Assembly (NCBI GenBank): GCA_048497495.1
Contig: JAFHCF010000008.1
Location: forward strand, 1-5,600
Direction of reading: 5' to 3'
Length of the DNA stretch: 5,600 nucleotides
Source of the DNA: JAFHCF01 sp048497495
Lineage (GTDB): Bacteria; Pseudomonadota; Alphaproteobacteria; Rhizobiales; Ancalomicrobiaceae
Shown: piece after piece, positions 1-5,600 of the stretch
Layout of the letters: every line of letters begins with the position of its first letter
How positions within the stretch are numbered: position 1 is the first letter of the stretch
Made by a program: the position numbers and the translations under genes
Notes under the pieces: generated by a model
Told to the model about the DNA's origin: nothing
Databases searched by the model: none
The model's input: only the letters and a program-made list of their open reading frames with translations

Positions 1-1027
<1,027 letters not shown>

Positions 1028-1087
1028 GACGGGTTCCGGAAACGCAAAGCGGCCGGCGTGAGGCCGGCGGCGGGAGACGAGGCGCCC

Positions 1088-1116
1088 GTTGAACCTCGAG
1101 GGGCCGGGGGTGTCAA
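1088..1116 (-). promoter_or_regulatory. Candidate valS promoter with a perfect TTGACA -35 and poor -10
   Basis: On the minus strand TTGACA (1116-1111) is an exact sigma-70 type -35 hexamer, about 85 bp upstream of the valS start. At 17-bp spacing the -10 position reads TTCAAC (1093-1088), a poor match to TATAAT. Alphaproteobacterial housekeeping promoters often rely on a strong -35 and a loose -10, so this is possible. The hexamer falls in the loop of the inverted repeat that follows aqpZ. No other promoter-like pair was seen in the 119-bp gap. Confidence 0.25.
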
Positions 1117-1134
1117 CCTCGGCCGGCCCCTCGA
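1096..1134 (-). terminator. Strong 12-bp inverted repeat downstream of aqpZ, possible terminator
   Basis: The arms TCGAGGGGCCGG (1096-1107) and CCGGCCCCTCGA (1123-1134) are perfectly complementary with a 15-nt loop. Three more pairs form outside if A1135 is bulged. The aqpZ stop ends at 1147, so the hairpin begins about 13 nt downstream. No T-run follows on the minus strand, so it is not a classical intrinsic terminator; it may act as a weak terminator or as a 3' end stabiliser. Confidence 0.4.
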
Positions 1135-1146
1135 AGGTCGAGATCG

Positions 1147-1839
1147 TCAGGCTTTGTCGGCGAGAACCGCCTTGTGGATCAGCCCGCCGATCGCCCCGCC
1201 GACGATCGGCGCCAACCAGAACAGCCACAGCTGCTGGATCGCCCAGCCACCGACGAACAGCGCTTGACCGGTCGAGCGCGCCGGATTGACCGAGGTGTTG
1301 GTCACCGGAATCGAGATCAGATGGATCAACGTCAGGGCGAGACCGATGGCGATCGGCGCGAAGCCGGCGGGAACGCGGGATTCGGTCGAGCCCAGGATGA
1401 TCAGCAGGAACATCGCCGTCAGCACCACCTCGATCACCAGCGCCGAGGCGAGGCCGTATCCGCCCGGCGAGTGCTCGCCGTAGCCGTTGGCGGCGAAGCC
1501 GCCGGCCAGGCTGAAGTCGGCCTTGCCCGAGGCGACGACATAAAGCACCGCCGCCGCGCCGAGCGCGCCGAGCGTCTGCGCCACCACGTAAGGCACGAAC
1601 TCGCTCCACGAGAAGCGCCCGGCGACGGCGAGGCCGGCGGAGACGGCCGGGTTGAAATGGCCGCCCGAGACCGGACCGAAGGCATAGGCGCCGGTCAGCA
1701 CCGTCAGGCCGAAGGCCAGCGCCACGCCGGCGAAGCCGATGCCCAGTTGCGGGAAGGCCGCGGCCAATACGGCCGAGCCGCAGCCGCCGAACACCAGCCA
1801 GAAGGTTCCAAGGAATTCCGCGATCAGTTTGCGCGACAT
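1147..1839 (-). CDS. aqpZ: Aquaporin Z, water channel
   Basis: Inner-membrane tetrameric channel for rapid passive water flow. The 230-residue product is almost the length of E. coli AqpZ (231), and from memory it aligns closely along its whole length. Both half-helix NPA boxes are present: GGHFNPAVS (NPA 63-65) and TNTSVNPARSTG (NPA 185-187). The narrow aromatic/arginine filter is of the water-selective type, with Phe43, His173, Thr182 and Arg188, which argues against a glycerol facilitator. Cys20 in FGGCGSAV and the loop NGYGEHSPGGY (118-128) are also typical. Six membrane helices are evident. The start at 1839 is preferred over the in-frame ATG at 1944 because MSRKLIAEFLGTFW matches the family N-terminus and GAGGG sits about 7 nt upstream. 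It lies between popZ and valS, 227 bp after popZ. No convincing promoter was seen in that gap. Confidence 0.97.
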   Translation of the reverse strand: MSRKLIAEFLGTFWLVFGGCGSAVLAAAFPQLGIGFAGVALAFGLTVLTGAYAFGPVSGGHFNPAVSAGLAVAGRFSWSEFVPYVVAQTLGALGAAAVLYVVASGKADFSLAGGFAANGYGEHSPGGYGLASALVIEVVLTAMFLLIILGSTESRVPAGFAPIAIGLALTLIHLISIPVTNTSVNPARSTGQALFVGGWAIQQLWLFWLAPIVGGAIGGLIHKAVLADKA

Positions 1840-2066
1840 CGTCGTGCCCTCGTCTTTTCGATGTACGAACGAGGTCCGATGCGCCGCCACGCCAGGACCG
1901 AAGCACCGCTCTCCCGGCGCGGCGCGTCTTACGGTGGAATGCATCGCACGACTACGTGTCTTTGCCTACGGGCACGACATCGCGGCCGCACACCGATCGA
2001 GGCAGGAGTGGGCGCAGATCGTCACGGAGGATCGCCGATCGATCCACGAATCGGGGGCCGTGGCGC
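1840..2066. other. popZ-aqpZ intergenic region, 227 bp
   Basis: No gene or convincing promoter was found. On the minus strand, just after popZ, a short 6-bp hairpin (GGATCG/CGATCC, 2029-2045, 5-nt loop) is the only terminator-like structure, and it has no T-run. The 15-bp direct repeat at 2039-2053 overlaps it. Two copies of GCACGAC occur in direct orientation at 1946-1952 and 1972-1978, too short to call a regulatory element. The in-frame upstream extension of aqpZ through this region (from an ATG at 1944) is basic, low-complexity and unlike any aquaporin N-terminus. Confidence 0.5.
2039..2053 (-). repeat. Copy 1 of a 15-bp intergenic direct repeat containing GANTC
   Basis: TCGATCCACGAATCG on the plus strand is identical to the sequence at 4327-4341. 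The ends are palindromic (CGAT-N6-ATCG) and it includes GAATC, a match to the GANTC target of the alphaproteobacterial methylase CcrM. This copy lies 14 nt beyond the popZ stop. Confidence 0.5.
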
Positions 2067-2759
2067 TCAGCGCCCGCGGGTCACCCGATCGATCTCCGCT
2101 TTGACCAGGCGCTCCACCATCCCCGGCAGATTCTGGTCGAGCCAGGACTTCAGCATCGGCCGCAGCATGTCCTGGACCAGATCCTCGAGCGTGCGGGCGT
2201 TGCGGTTGAGCACCGTCAGCGCCAGATCGTTGAAGGCAGAGGAGACCAGACCCTCGGTCGAGTGCGACAGCAACGGCGCCTCCTCGACGAAGCTCGGCGT
2301 GGGCGCCGGAGCCGGCTCGCGGACCGGCGGCGGCGCGGCGGCCCGCATCGGTGCCGGTTCGGGCGCCCGCGCGACCACCGGCTCGCGAACGAAGACCGGC
2401 TCGGGTTCCGGTTCCGGCTCGGGTTCCGGCTCCGATTCGGCGACTTCCTCGAAGGAGAGATCGGTGCCGTTGCCGAAACCCTCCACCAACGGCGGATCGC
2501 TGGAGACGACTTCCTCGGTCAGTTCCAGGACGTCGTCGTCGTCCTCGTCCTCCTCGACCTCGGCGTCGTCGCTGCCGGCCGAAGCGAAGAGTTTGTCGAG
2601 TTCGTCCTCGGAAATCGTCTCGCCGGCGCCGGCTTCCTCGACCGGAGGCGCGGTTTTCGCCGCCGCTCCCTTGGGAGCGGTCTCCTCATCCGCGATGATC
2701 CTGCGGATCGAGGCCAGGATCTCCTCCATCGAGGGTTCCTGTGCTTGCGCCTTGGCCAT
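2067..2759 (-). CDS. popZ: PopZ-type polar organizing protein (DUF2497 family)
   Basis: PopZ self-assembles into a cytoplasmic microdomain at the cell pole that anchors ParB-bound centromeres and recruits client proteins. The 230-residue product has the family architecture. An N-terminal client-binding helix, EPSMEEILASIRRIIADE, spans residues 8-25. A disordered, acidic, Pro-rich linker runs from about 27 to 172. A helical oligomerisation region from about 173 ends with LNRNARTLEDLVQDMLRPMLKSWLDQNLP (184-212) and VERLVKAEIDRV. The linker has an Asp/Glu run (64-76), six Glu-Pro pairs (110-121) and an Ala/Pro stretch (129-156); the protein is longer than Caulobacter PopZ (177 residues as I recall), mainly because of this linker. 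The start at 2759 is preferred over the in-frame ATG at 2801 because GGAGG lies 5 nt upstream and the family starts MAKA..EPSMEEILASIR. It follows tolC by 165 bp. Confidence in the family is high; polar localisation in this organism is inferred. Confidence 0.95.
   Translation of the reverse strand: MAKAQAQEPSMEEILASIRRIIADEETAPKGAAAKTAPPVEEAGAGETISEDELDKLFASAGSDDAEVEEDEDDDDVLELTEEVVSSDPPLVEGFGNGTDLSFEEVAESEPEPEPEPEPEPVFVREPVVARAPEPAPMRAAAPPPVREPAPAPTPSFVEEAPLLSHSTEGLVSSAFNDLALTVLNRNARTLEDLVQDMLRPMLKSWLDQNLPGMVERLVKAEIDRVTRGR
2397..2432 (-). repeat. Hexanucleotide repeat encoding six Glu-Pro pairs inside popZ
   Basis: Six tandem near-identical hexamers of the form GGYTCS on the plus strand encode (Glu-Pro)6 at PopZ residues 110-121. 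Third-position variation (TCC, TCG, CTC) shows it is partly degenerate rather than a fresh perfect microsatellite. The unit is in frame, so copy-number change would alter linker length without a frameshift. Confidence 0.8.
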
Positions 2760-2791
2760 GACTTCCTCCGCCCATATCCGGGTCGCCGTCG

Positions 2792-2815
2792 CCCCCGACA
2801 TCCACGGGATGGGGG
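2792..2815 (-). other. GC-rich hairpin in the popZ leader
   Basis: CATCC (2799-2803) and GGATG (2807-2811) pair around a 3-nt loop. After a 2-nt bulge the stem continues with C-run 2792-2796 against G-run 2812-2815, giving about nine pairs. It lies 33 nt upstream of the popZ start and downstream of the candidate promoter, so it would be in the 5' leader. It leaves the Shine-Dalgarno (GGAGG) free. Function is unknown. Confidence 0.35.
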
Positions 2816-2833
2816 CCGCCGGGCAGCACGGAT

Positions 2834-2862
2834 ACTATAGATGGGAAGTCGCCGGCCGGAAA
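2834..2862 (-). promoter_or_regulatory. Candidate popZ promoter
   Basis: On the minus strand TATAGT (2839-2834) matches the -10 consensus at five of six positions and stands out in this GC-rich gap. At exactly 17 bp spacing lies TTTCCG (2862-2857), a weak -35. Initiation near 2826 would give a leader of about 67 nt. It implies popZ can be transcribed independently of tolC. Confidence 0.4.
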
Positions 2863-2897
2863 CGGATCGAAATCACCTCGACCGAGTTATCCCCGAC

Positions 2898-2920
2898 CGC
2901 GACGACCGCCCATCGTCGCG
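2898..2920 (-). terminator. Hairpin 4 nt after the tolC stop, possible terminator
   Basis: CGCGACGA (2898-2905) and TCGTCGCG (2913-2920) form a perfect 8-bp stem with a 7-nt loop, beginning 4 nt beyond the tolC stop codon. No T-run follows on the minus strand (the next bases are GTCGGGG), so termination strength is uncertain. Its placement supports a transcript boundary between tolC and popZ, in line with the candidate popZ promoter just beyond. Confidence 0.4.
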
Positions 2921-2924
2921 CCGC

Positions 2925-4310
2925 TCAGCGCCCGTCGGGCGTGCGCAGGCCGAACCACTTGTCCTTGACCGCCTCGTAGTGGGCGCTCGGGTCGTAGGAC
3001 GAGACCTTGAGACGCAGATGGTCGGCATCGAGACGCCCCACCGCGGCCACCAATTGATAGGATCCGACGATGCGCGAGCGCTCGGCGTTGACCAGATTGG
3101 AGCGGGCGGTGATCAGCGCCGTCTGCTGGTTGAGGACGTCGAGCGTCGTGCGCTGACCGACCCGTTGCTCCTCGATCACGCCGTTCAACGCCAGTTGCGA
3201 GGCCTCGACCTGCGCCCGATAGGCGGAGATCGAGGCATTGGCGGCCTGCAACATGCCCCAGGCGGCGACGACGTTGTAGCGCACCGTGTCGCGCGTCAGA
3301 TCGACCTGGATCTTGGCGCCGCCGAGCTCTTCCTTGGCCTGACGAACCTTGGCGAATTCGCCGCCGCCCTGATAGAGCGGCACCGTCAGCTGCAGCCCGA
3401 TCTGGGCGCTGTTCATGGTCTTGTAGGAGGTGCCGTCCCAATTGCGGCCGACCGAGCCCTGGACATTGAGTTGCGGCAGCAGCGCGCCCTCAAGCGCCTT
3501 CACATTGTGGACGGCGACGTCGACGTTGTGGATCGCCGACACGATCGACGGATTCTCCGATTGGGCCGCCGATACGGCCGCCTCCATCGACTTCGGCAAG
3601 AGCTTGTCGACCGAATCGGCACCGGTCAGCTTGGCCGGATCCTTGCCGATCGCCTGGCGGAACTCGGCGCGCGAGGCGTTGAGCTGGGCCCGCGTCGCGT
3701 TGAGCTGCGAGATCGCCAGTTGATAGGTGGCGGTCGCCTGGGCGACGTCGGTCTGGGTGCCCTCGCCGACGCCGAAGCGATCCTTGGCGGCACGCACCTG
3801 CTCGGCGAGGAACTTGACGTTGCTCTCGGAGAGCGACACCAGCGCGGTGTCGCGGATCACGTCCATGAAGGCGGTGGCGGCGGCGAGCAGGACCGTCTGT
3901 TCGGCCGACCGCAGCAGCTCGCGCTGCGCCATCAGGGCCGCCTTCGCCTGATTCTTGCCGGCCTCGATCTGGCCGCCGGCATAGATCGGCTGCACCAGCG
4001 AGAGACCGATCGAACCGGGAATCGTGTTGAGCGAATTGAAGAGCCCGCCGCTCGAATTGCGCAGGGTGATGTCGTTCTGGGCGGCGCCGAACGAGGCCGT
4101 GCCGTTGAACTTGGGGCGCCCGGCGCCGGCGGCGATCCCGATCCCCTCGTCGGACGCGCGCGTCGCGGCGCGCGCCGCGTTGAGCTGCGGATTGGAGTTG
4201 TAGGCCAAAGCCAAGGCTTCGGTCAGCGACTGCGCCGAGCCGGTGGAAACCGACCCGATCAAGCCGAGGGAGCCGACGAGACCGGCAATGACACGACTGC
4301 GAAACTGCAC
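2925..4310 (-). CDS. tolC: TolC family outer-membrane channel protein
   Basis: Trimeric outer-membrane and periplasmic tunnel that serves type I secretion systems and tripartite efflux pumps as exit duct. The product is 461 residues (E. coli TolC precursor is 493). A signal peptide, MQFRSRVIAGLVGSLGLIG.., ends near GSA-QS (cleavage likely about residue 26). The two homologous OEP repeats are clear: AYNSNPQL (36-43) with AQSENPSI (249-256), LVQPIYAGG (105-113) with LTVPLYQGG (308-316), and VGEGTQTDVAQA (181-192) with VGQRTTLDVLNQ (384-395). The tail KDKWFGLRTPDGR is the form I know from alphaproteobacterial TolC. The start is GTG at 4310, supported by GAGGAG 7 nt upstream and by the correctly placed signal peptide. 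No adaptor (HlyD/MFP) or pump gene is adjacent, so it is probably a shared, general-purpose channel. It follows the methyltransferase-like gene by 290 bp. Confidence 0.96.
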   Translation of the reverse strand: MQFRSRVIAGLVGSLGLIGSVSTGSAQSLTEALALAYNSNPQLNAARAATRASDEGIGIAAGAGRPKFNGTASFGAAQNDITLRNSSGGLFNSLNTIPGSIGLSLVQPIYAGGQIEAGKNQAKAALMAQRELLRSAEQTVLLAAATAFMDVIRDTALVSLSESNVKFLAEQVRAAKDRFGVGEGTQTDVAQATATYQLAISQLNATRAQLNASRAEFRQAIGKDPAKLTGADSVDKLLPKSMEAAVSAAQSENPSIVSAIHNVDVAVHNVKALEGALLPQLNVQGSVGRNWDGTSYKTMNSAQIGLQLTVPLYQGGGEFAKVRQAKEELGGAKIQVDLTRDTVRYNVVAAWGMLQAANASISAYRAQVEASQLALNGVIEEQRVGQRTTLDVLNQQTALITARSNLVNAERSRIVGSYQLVAAVGRLDADHLRLKVSSYDPSAHYEAVKDKWFGLRTPDGR

Positions 4311-4326
4311 GGCGATACTCCTCGTT

Positions 4327-4341
4327 TCGATCCACGAATCG
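4327..4341 (-). repeat. Copy 2 of the 15-bp intergenic direct repeat containing GANTC
   Basis: Identical to 2039-2053 and in the same orientation. It ends 16 nt upstream of the tolC GTG, next to the Shine-Dalgarno sequence, so it lies in the tolC leader or promoter-proximal DNA. It contains a GAATC (GANTC) site. Confidence 0.5.
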
Positions 4342-4377
4342 ACGACGCGCTCTCATCGCCGGTCGCGAGCGAACGGC

Positions 4378-4392
4378 CTAACGAACAGTTAA
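4378..4392 (-). promoter_or_regulatory. CtrA-like box upstream of tolC
   Basis: On the minus strand the sequence is TTAA-CTGTTCG-TTAG, which matches the alphaproteobacterial CtrA consensus TTAA-N7-TTAA at seven of eight specified bases. It is about 68 bp upstream of the tolC start. TTAA is rare in this GC-rich window; I noticed no other copy. The same stretch can be read as an inverted repeat TAAC-N5-GTTA (4379-4391), the shape of a small dimeric repressor operator, so CtrA is not the only candidate. Confidence 0.35.
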
Positions 4393-4581
4393 ATGCTCCG
4401 CTTGGCAAACCGTTGAAGGTCGCAGGCAGGCCCCGGCGGCGAGTTTTCCCCGCCCTGAGGCATCACGGCAACAGCCCCGCATATGACCTGAGCGTCCATC
4501 ATCGACACGATGGCTCGCATTCGGTCGAAACGAAGCCGACGCCCGCCGGATTTCGGCTGGACCGTCGTTCCGTGAGACCGC

Positions 4582-4600
4582 GCCCCGCCTTCGGCGTGGC
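4582..4600 (-). terminator. Hairpin directly after the PIMT-like stop, possible terminator
   Basis: Next to the stop at 4601 the minus strand reads GCCACGCCGAAGGCGGGGC. It folds as a GCC/GGC outer stem, one A-G mismatch, then CGCC/GGCG closing a GAA loop. It is short and has no T-run. The rest of the 290-bp gap up to tolC holds the CtrA-like box and the 15-bp repeat and no gene. Confidence 0.3.
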
Positions 4601-5248
4601 TCAGAGAGCGAATTCCACGATCCGGGTGAATCCGGGAAGCGGCGGCGCCGGAAGATTGAAGGCGATCCGCGTCGACAGGGTTCCGGCGGTCTTGTTGGAA
4701 ACCACCGCTCGTCCGGTCTGGCCGCGGCCTTCGACCGAGACGATCCGGCCACCTTCCGCCGTCTGGTCGGCGAAGACCTCCGGCAGCACCTCGATCGACC
4801 CGTCGAAGAGGATCAGATCGAACGGCGCCTGGGCCGGCGCGCCGACGGCGAGCGGTCCGCGCACCACGGCGACGTTGTGGACACCGGCGAGCGCCTGTTC
4901 GGCGAGCCCGGCGAGATCGGCGTTCTCCTCGAGCAGCACCACCGAGCCGGCGAGTTCGGCGGTGATCGCCGCCGAATAACCGGTGTTGCCACCGACGATC
5001 AGCACCTTCTCGCCCGCCGCCGGTCGCGCCAGCTGGATCAACCGGGCGAGCTGCGCCGGCTGCATCACGAAGCGCCCCGGGGCGACCTCGACGTTCTGGT
5101 CGATATAGGCGAGCGTCTGTTTCGCGGCCGGCAAGAAGGCCTCGCGGCCGACCGCCAGGAAGGCATCGAGCACCGCGTGATCGGTGACGTCGACGGTACG
5201 GATCTGATTGTCGACCATCGTCTTGCGCTGAATGGCGAAATCGGCCAT
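4601..5248 (-). CDS. PIMT-like (pcm-like) SAM-dependent methyltransferase, alphaproteobacterial paralogue
   Basis: The product is 215 residues and related to protein-L-isoaspartate O-methyltransferase, which repairs isomerised Asp/Asn in aged proteins. A Rossmann SAM-binding fold is seen: motif I as VLIVGGNTGYSAA (82-94), an acidic residue closing strand two (LLEEN, 105-109), and FDLILFDGSIEVLP (143-156). The start MADFAIQRKTMVDNQIRT and the segment REAFLPAAKQTLAYID (35-50) are typical of the copy found beside tolC in alphaproteobacteria. Where true PIMTs have ISQP with a catalytic Ser/Thr, this one has FVMQP (60-64), and the conserved GDG..G motif is missing, so repair activity is doubtful and the real substrate is unknown. 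The ATG at 5248 has GGGGGAG just upstream; the longer frame from 5335 adds 29 residues that do not fit the family. It lies 127 bp after the CBS/BON gene. Confidence 0.88.
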   Translation of the reverse strand: MADFAIQRKTMVDNQIRTVDVTDHAVLDAFLAVGREAFLPAAKQTLAYIDQNVEVAPGRFVMQPAQLARLIQLARPAAGEKVLIVGGNTGYSAAITAELAGSVVLLEENADLAGLAEQALAGVHNVAVVRGPLAVGAPAQAPFDLILFDGSIEVLPEVFADQTAEGGRIVSVEGRGQTGRAVVSNKTAGTLSTRIAFNLPAPPLPGFTRIVEFAL

Positions 5249-5285
5249 CGGCTCCCCCGCTCTCGCTGGCTCGTGACTGGAGTGA

Positions 5286-5299
5286 CGACCCGAGGGTCG
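5286..5299. other. 14-bp palindrome in the leader of the PIMT-like gene
   Basis: CGACCCGAGGGTCG consists of 6-bp arms CGACCC and GGGTCG around GA. It lies 38 bp upstream of the start codon and just downstream of the candidate -10. It could be a dimeric regulator site or an RNA hairpin in the leader; the sequence alone does not decide. Confidence 0.3.
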
Positions 5300-5306
5300 C
5301 CCGGCT

Positions 5307-5335
5307 TCAATAGCCCCGGCGCTCGGCCGAGACAA
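5307..5335 (-). promoter_or_regulatory. Candidate promoter of the PIMT-like gene
   Basis: On the minus strand TTGTCT (5335-5330) and TATTGA (5312-5307) are separated by exactly 17 bp. The -35 matches four and the -10 three of six consensus positions. The spacer includes the 10-bp palindrome CTCGGCCGAG (5322-5331), which overlaps the -35. Initiation near 5300 would give a leader of about 50 nt. Confidence 0.3.
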
Positions 5336-5341
5336 TAGGAA

Positions 5342-5374
5342 GCTCGGCGGAAGGCGCGAGCCGGTGGATCACCG
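5342..5374 (-). terminator. Two small hairpins after the CBS/BON gene, possible terminator
   Basis: CGGTG/CACCG (5362-5366 with 5370-5374, 3-nt loop) starts 1 nt beyond the stop codon at 5376. It is followed by GCTCG/CGAGC (5342-5346 with 5357-5361, 10-nt loop). Both stems are only 5 bp and no T-run follows, so this is a weak call. Confidence 0.25.
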
Positions 5375-5375
5375 A

Positions 5376-5600
5376 TCAGCCCTGGCGGTCGTCGGGAGCG
5401 CTCATCACCGTGCCCGAGAAGGGTTCGACCCAGACCATGTGGTCGGCGATCGCCCCGACCCCGGGAACGTTCTCGGTCGCCACCCGGATCGCATCGCGCT
5501 GACGCTCGTCGAGGATCGATCCCCACAATTCGACCGTGCCGGCGACGACGCGGACCTCGATCGAGGTCATCGGCGCCCAGCGCTCGCCGGCGAGCGCCGC
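5376..5600 (-). CDS. C-terminal BON domain of a probable CBS-BON protein, cut at window edge
   Basis: Only the last 74 residues are visible; the frame stays open to the window edge, so the start is outside. From about residue 8 (W-A-P-M-T-S-I-E-V) to residue 60 the pattern fits a BON domain: alternating strand IEVRVVAGTVELWG, helix DERQRDAIRVATENVPGV with the signature Val-Pro-Gly-Val, then a final strand ADHMVWVE. The run ELWGSILDERQRDAIRVA and the end HMVWVEPFSG closely resemble, from memory, the C-terminus of alphaproteobacterial proteins with two CBS domains followed by BON. CBS pairs bind adenosyl ligands and BON domains are thought to bind membranes or ligands, but the role of these proteins is not settled. 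The CBS part cannot be confirmed here. The internal ATG at 5570 is not a start because it would split the first BON strand. Confidence 0.75.
   Translation of the reverse strand, partial: AALAGERWAPMTSIEVRVVAGTVELWGSILDERQRDAIRVATENVPGVGAIADHMVWVEPFSGTVMSAPDDRQG

Noticed and set aside
1840..1944. N-terminal extension of AqpZ from the ATG at 1944
   Set aside because: The 35 extra residues are not hydrophobic or aquaporin-like, and the start at 1839 has its own GAGGG and matches the family N-terminus.
1946..1978. Direct GCACGAC repeats upstream of aqpZ
   Set aside because: Only 7 bp each, spaced 26 bp, in GC-rich DNA with no promoter to anchor them; likely chance.
2532..2570. GTC/CTC-rich tract resembling a trinucleotide repeat
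   Set aside because: It is explained by the Asp/Glu-rich coding run of PopZ (residues 64-76) and is not a separate repeat element.
2887..2895. DnaA-box-like TTATCCCCG between tolC and popZ
   Set aside because: Only seven of nine bases match TTATNCACA and no second box or AT-rich unwinding element is nearby; an origin is not supported.
1174..2979. 601-codon open frame on the plus strand
   Set aside because: Antisense to aqpZ and popZ. Its Ser/Gly repeats are simply the complement of the PopZ Glu-Pro and acidic codons.
3490..4356. 288-codon minus-strand frame overlapping tolC
   Set aside because: Same strand but different frame from tolC; the product is Arg-rich low-complexity, while the tolC frame shows full OEP repeats and a signal peptide.
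2841..4979. 712-codon open frame on the plus strand
   Set aside because: It is antisense to tolC and most of the PIMT-like gene and crosses their intergenic gap. The translation is Arg/Gly/Asp/His-rich without recognisable domains, as expected for antisense frames in high-GC DNA.

Overview
The window looks like a core chromosomal segment of a high-GC alphaproteobacterium, most likely Hyphomicrobiales (Rhizobiales) or a close relative. The reasons are strong G/C bias in third codon positions, a PopZ (DUF2497) polar-organizer gene, a TolC with the typical alphaproteobacterial C-terminal tail, and the gene order pcm-like, tolC, popZ, valS, which I recall (not checked here) as conserved in this class. 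All six genes lie on the minus strand, so transcription runs from high to low coordinates. The long plus-strand open frames are antisense shadows.

Layout in transcription order: the C-terminal end of a CBS/BON-type protein (5600-5376, cut by the window edge); an alphaproteobacterial PIMT-like methyltransferase with a changed active site (5248-4601); TolC outer-membrane channel with a GTG start (4310-2925); PopZ with a long acidic and Glu-Pro-repeat linker (2759-2067); aquaporin AqpZ (1839-1147); and the first 342 residues of valyl-tRNA synthetase (1027-1, cut by the window edge).

The intergenic gaps are 119 to 290 bp, longer than in a tight operon. Most hold a hairpin just after a stop codon or a candidate promoter, so the genes are probably a conserved neighbourhood of separate or partly coupled units. 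None of the hairpins has a clear U-tract, so the terminator calls are tentative. The most interesting non-coding signals are a CtrA-like TTAA-N7-TTAG box about 68 bp upstream of tolC and a 15-bp exact direct repeat containing a GANTC (CcrM-type) site, present both before tolC and after popZ.

The genes cover unrelated functions: envelope efflux and secretion (TolC), cell-pole organisation (PopZ), water flux (AqpZ), translation (ValRS), and two poorly understood proteins. I see no mobile element, CRISPR array, RNA gene, toxin-antitoxin or defence system. The window looks ordinary, with a few small features worth checking; aqpZ between popZ and valS may be a lineage-specific insertion.
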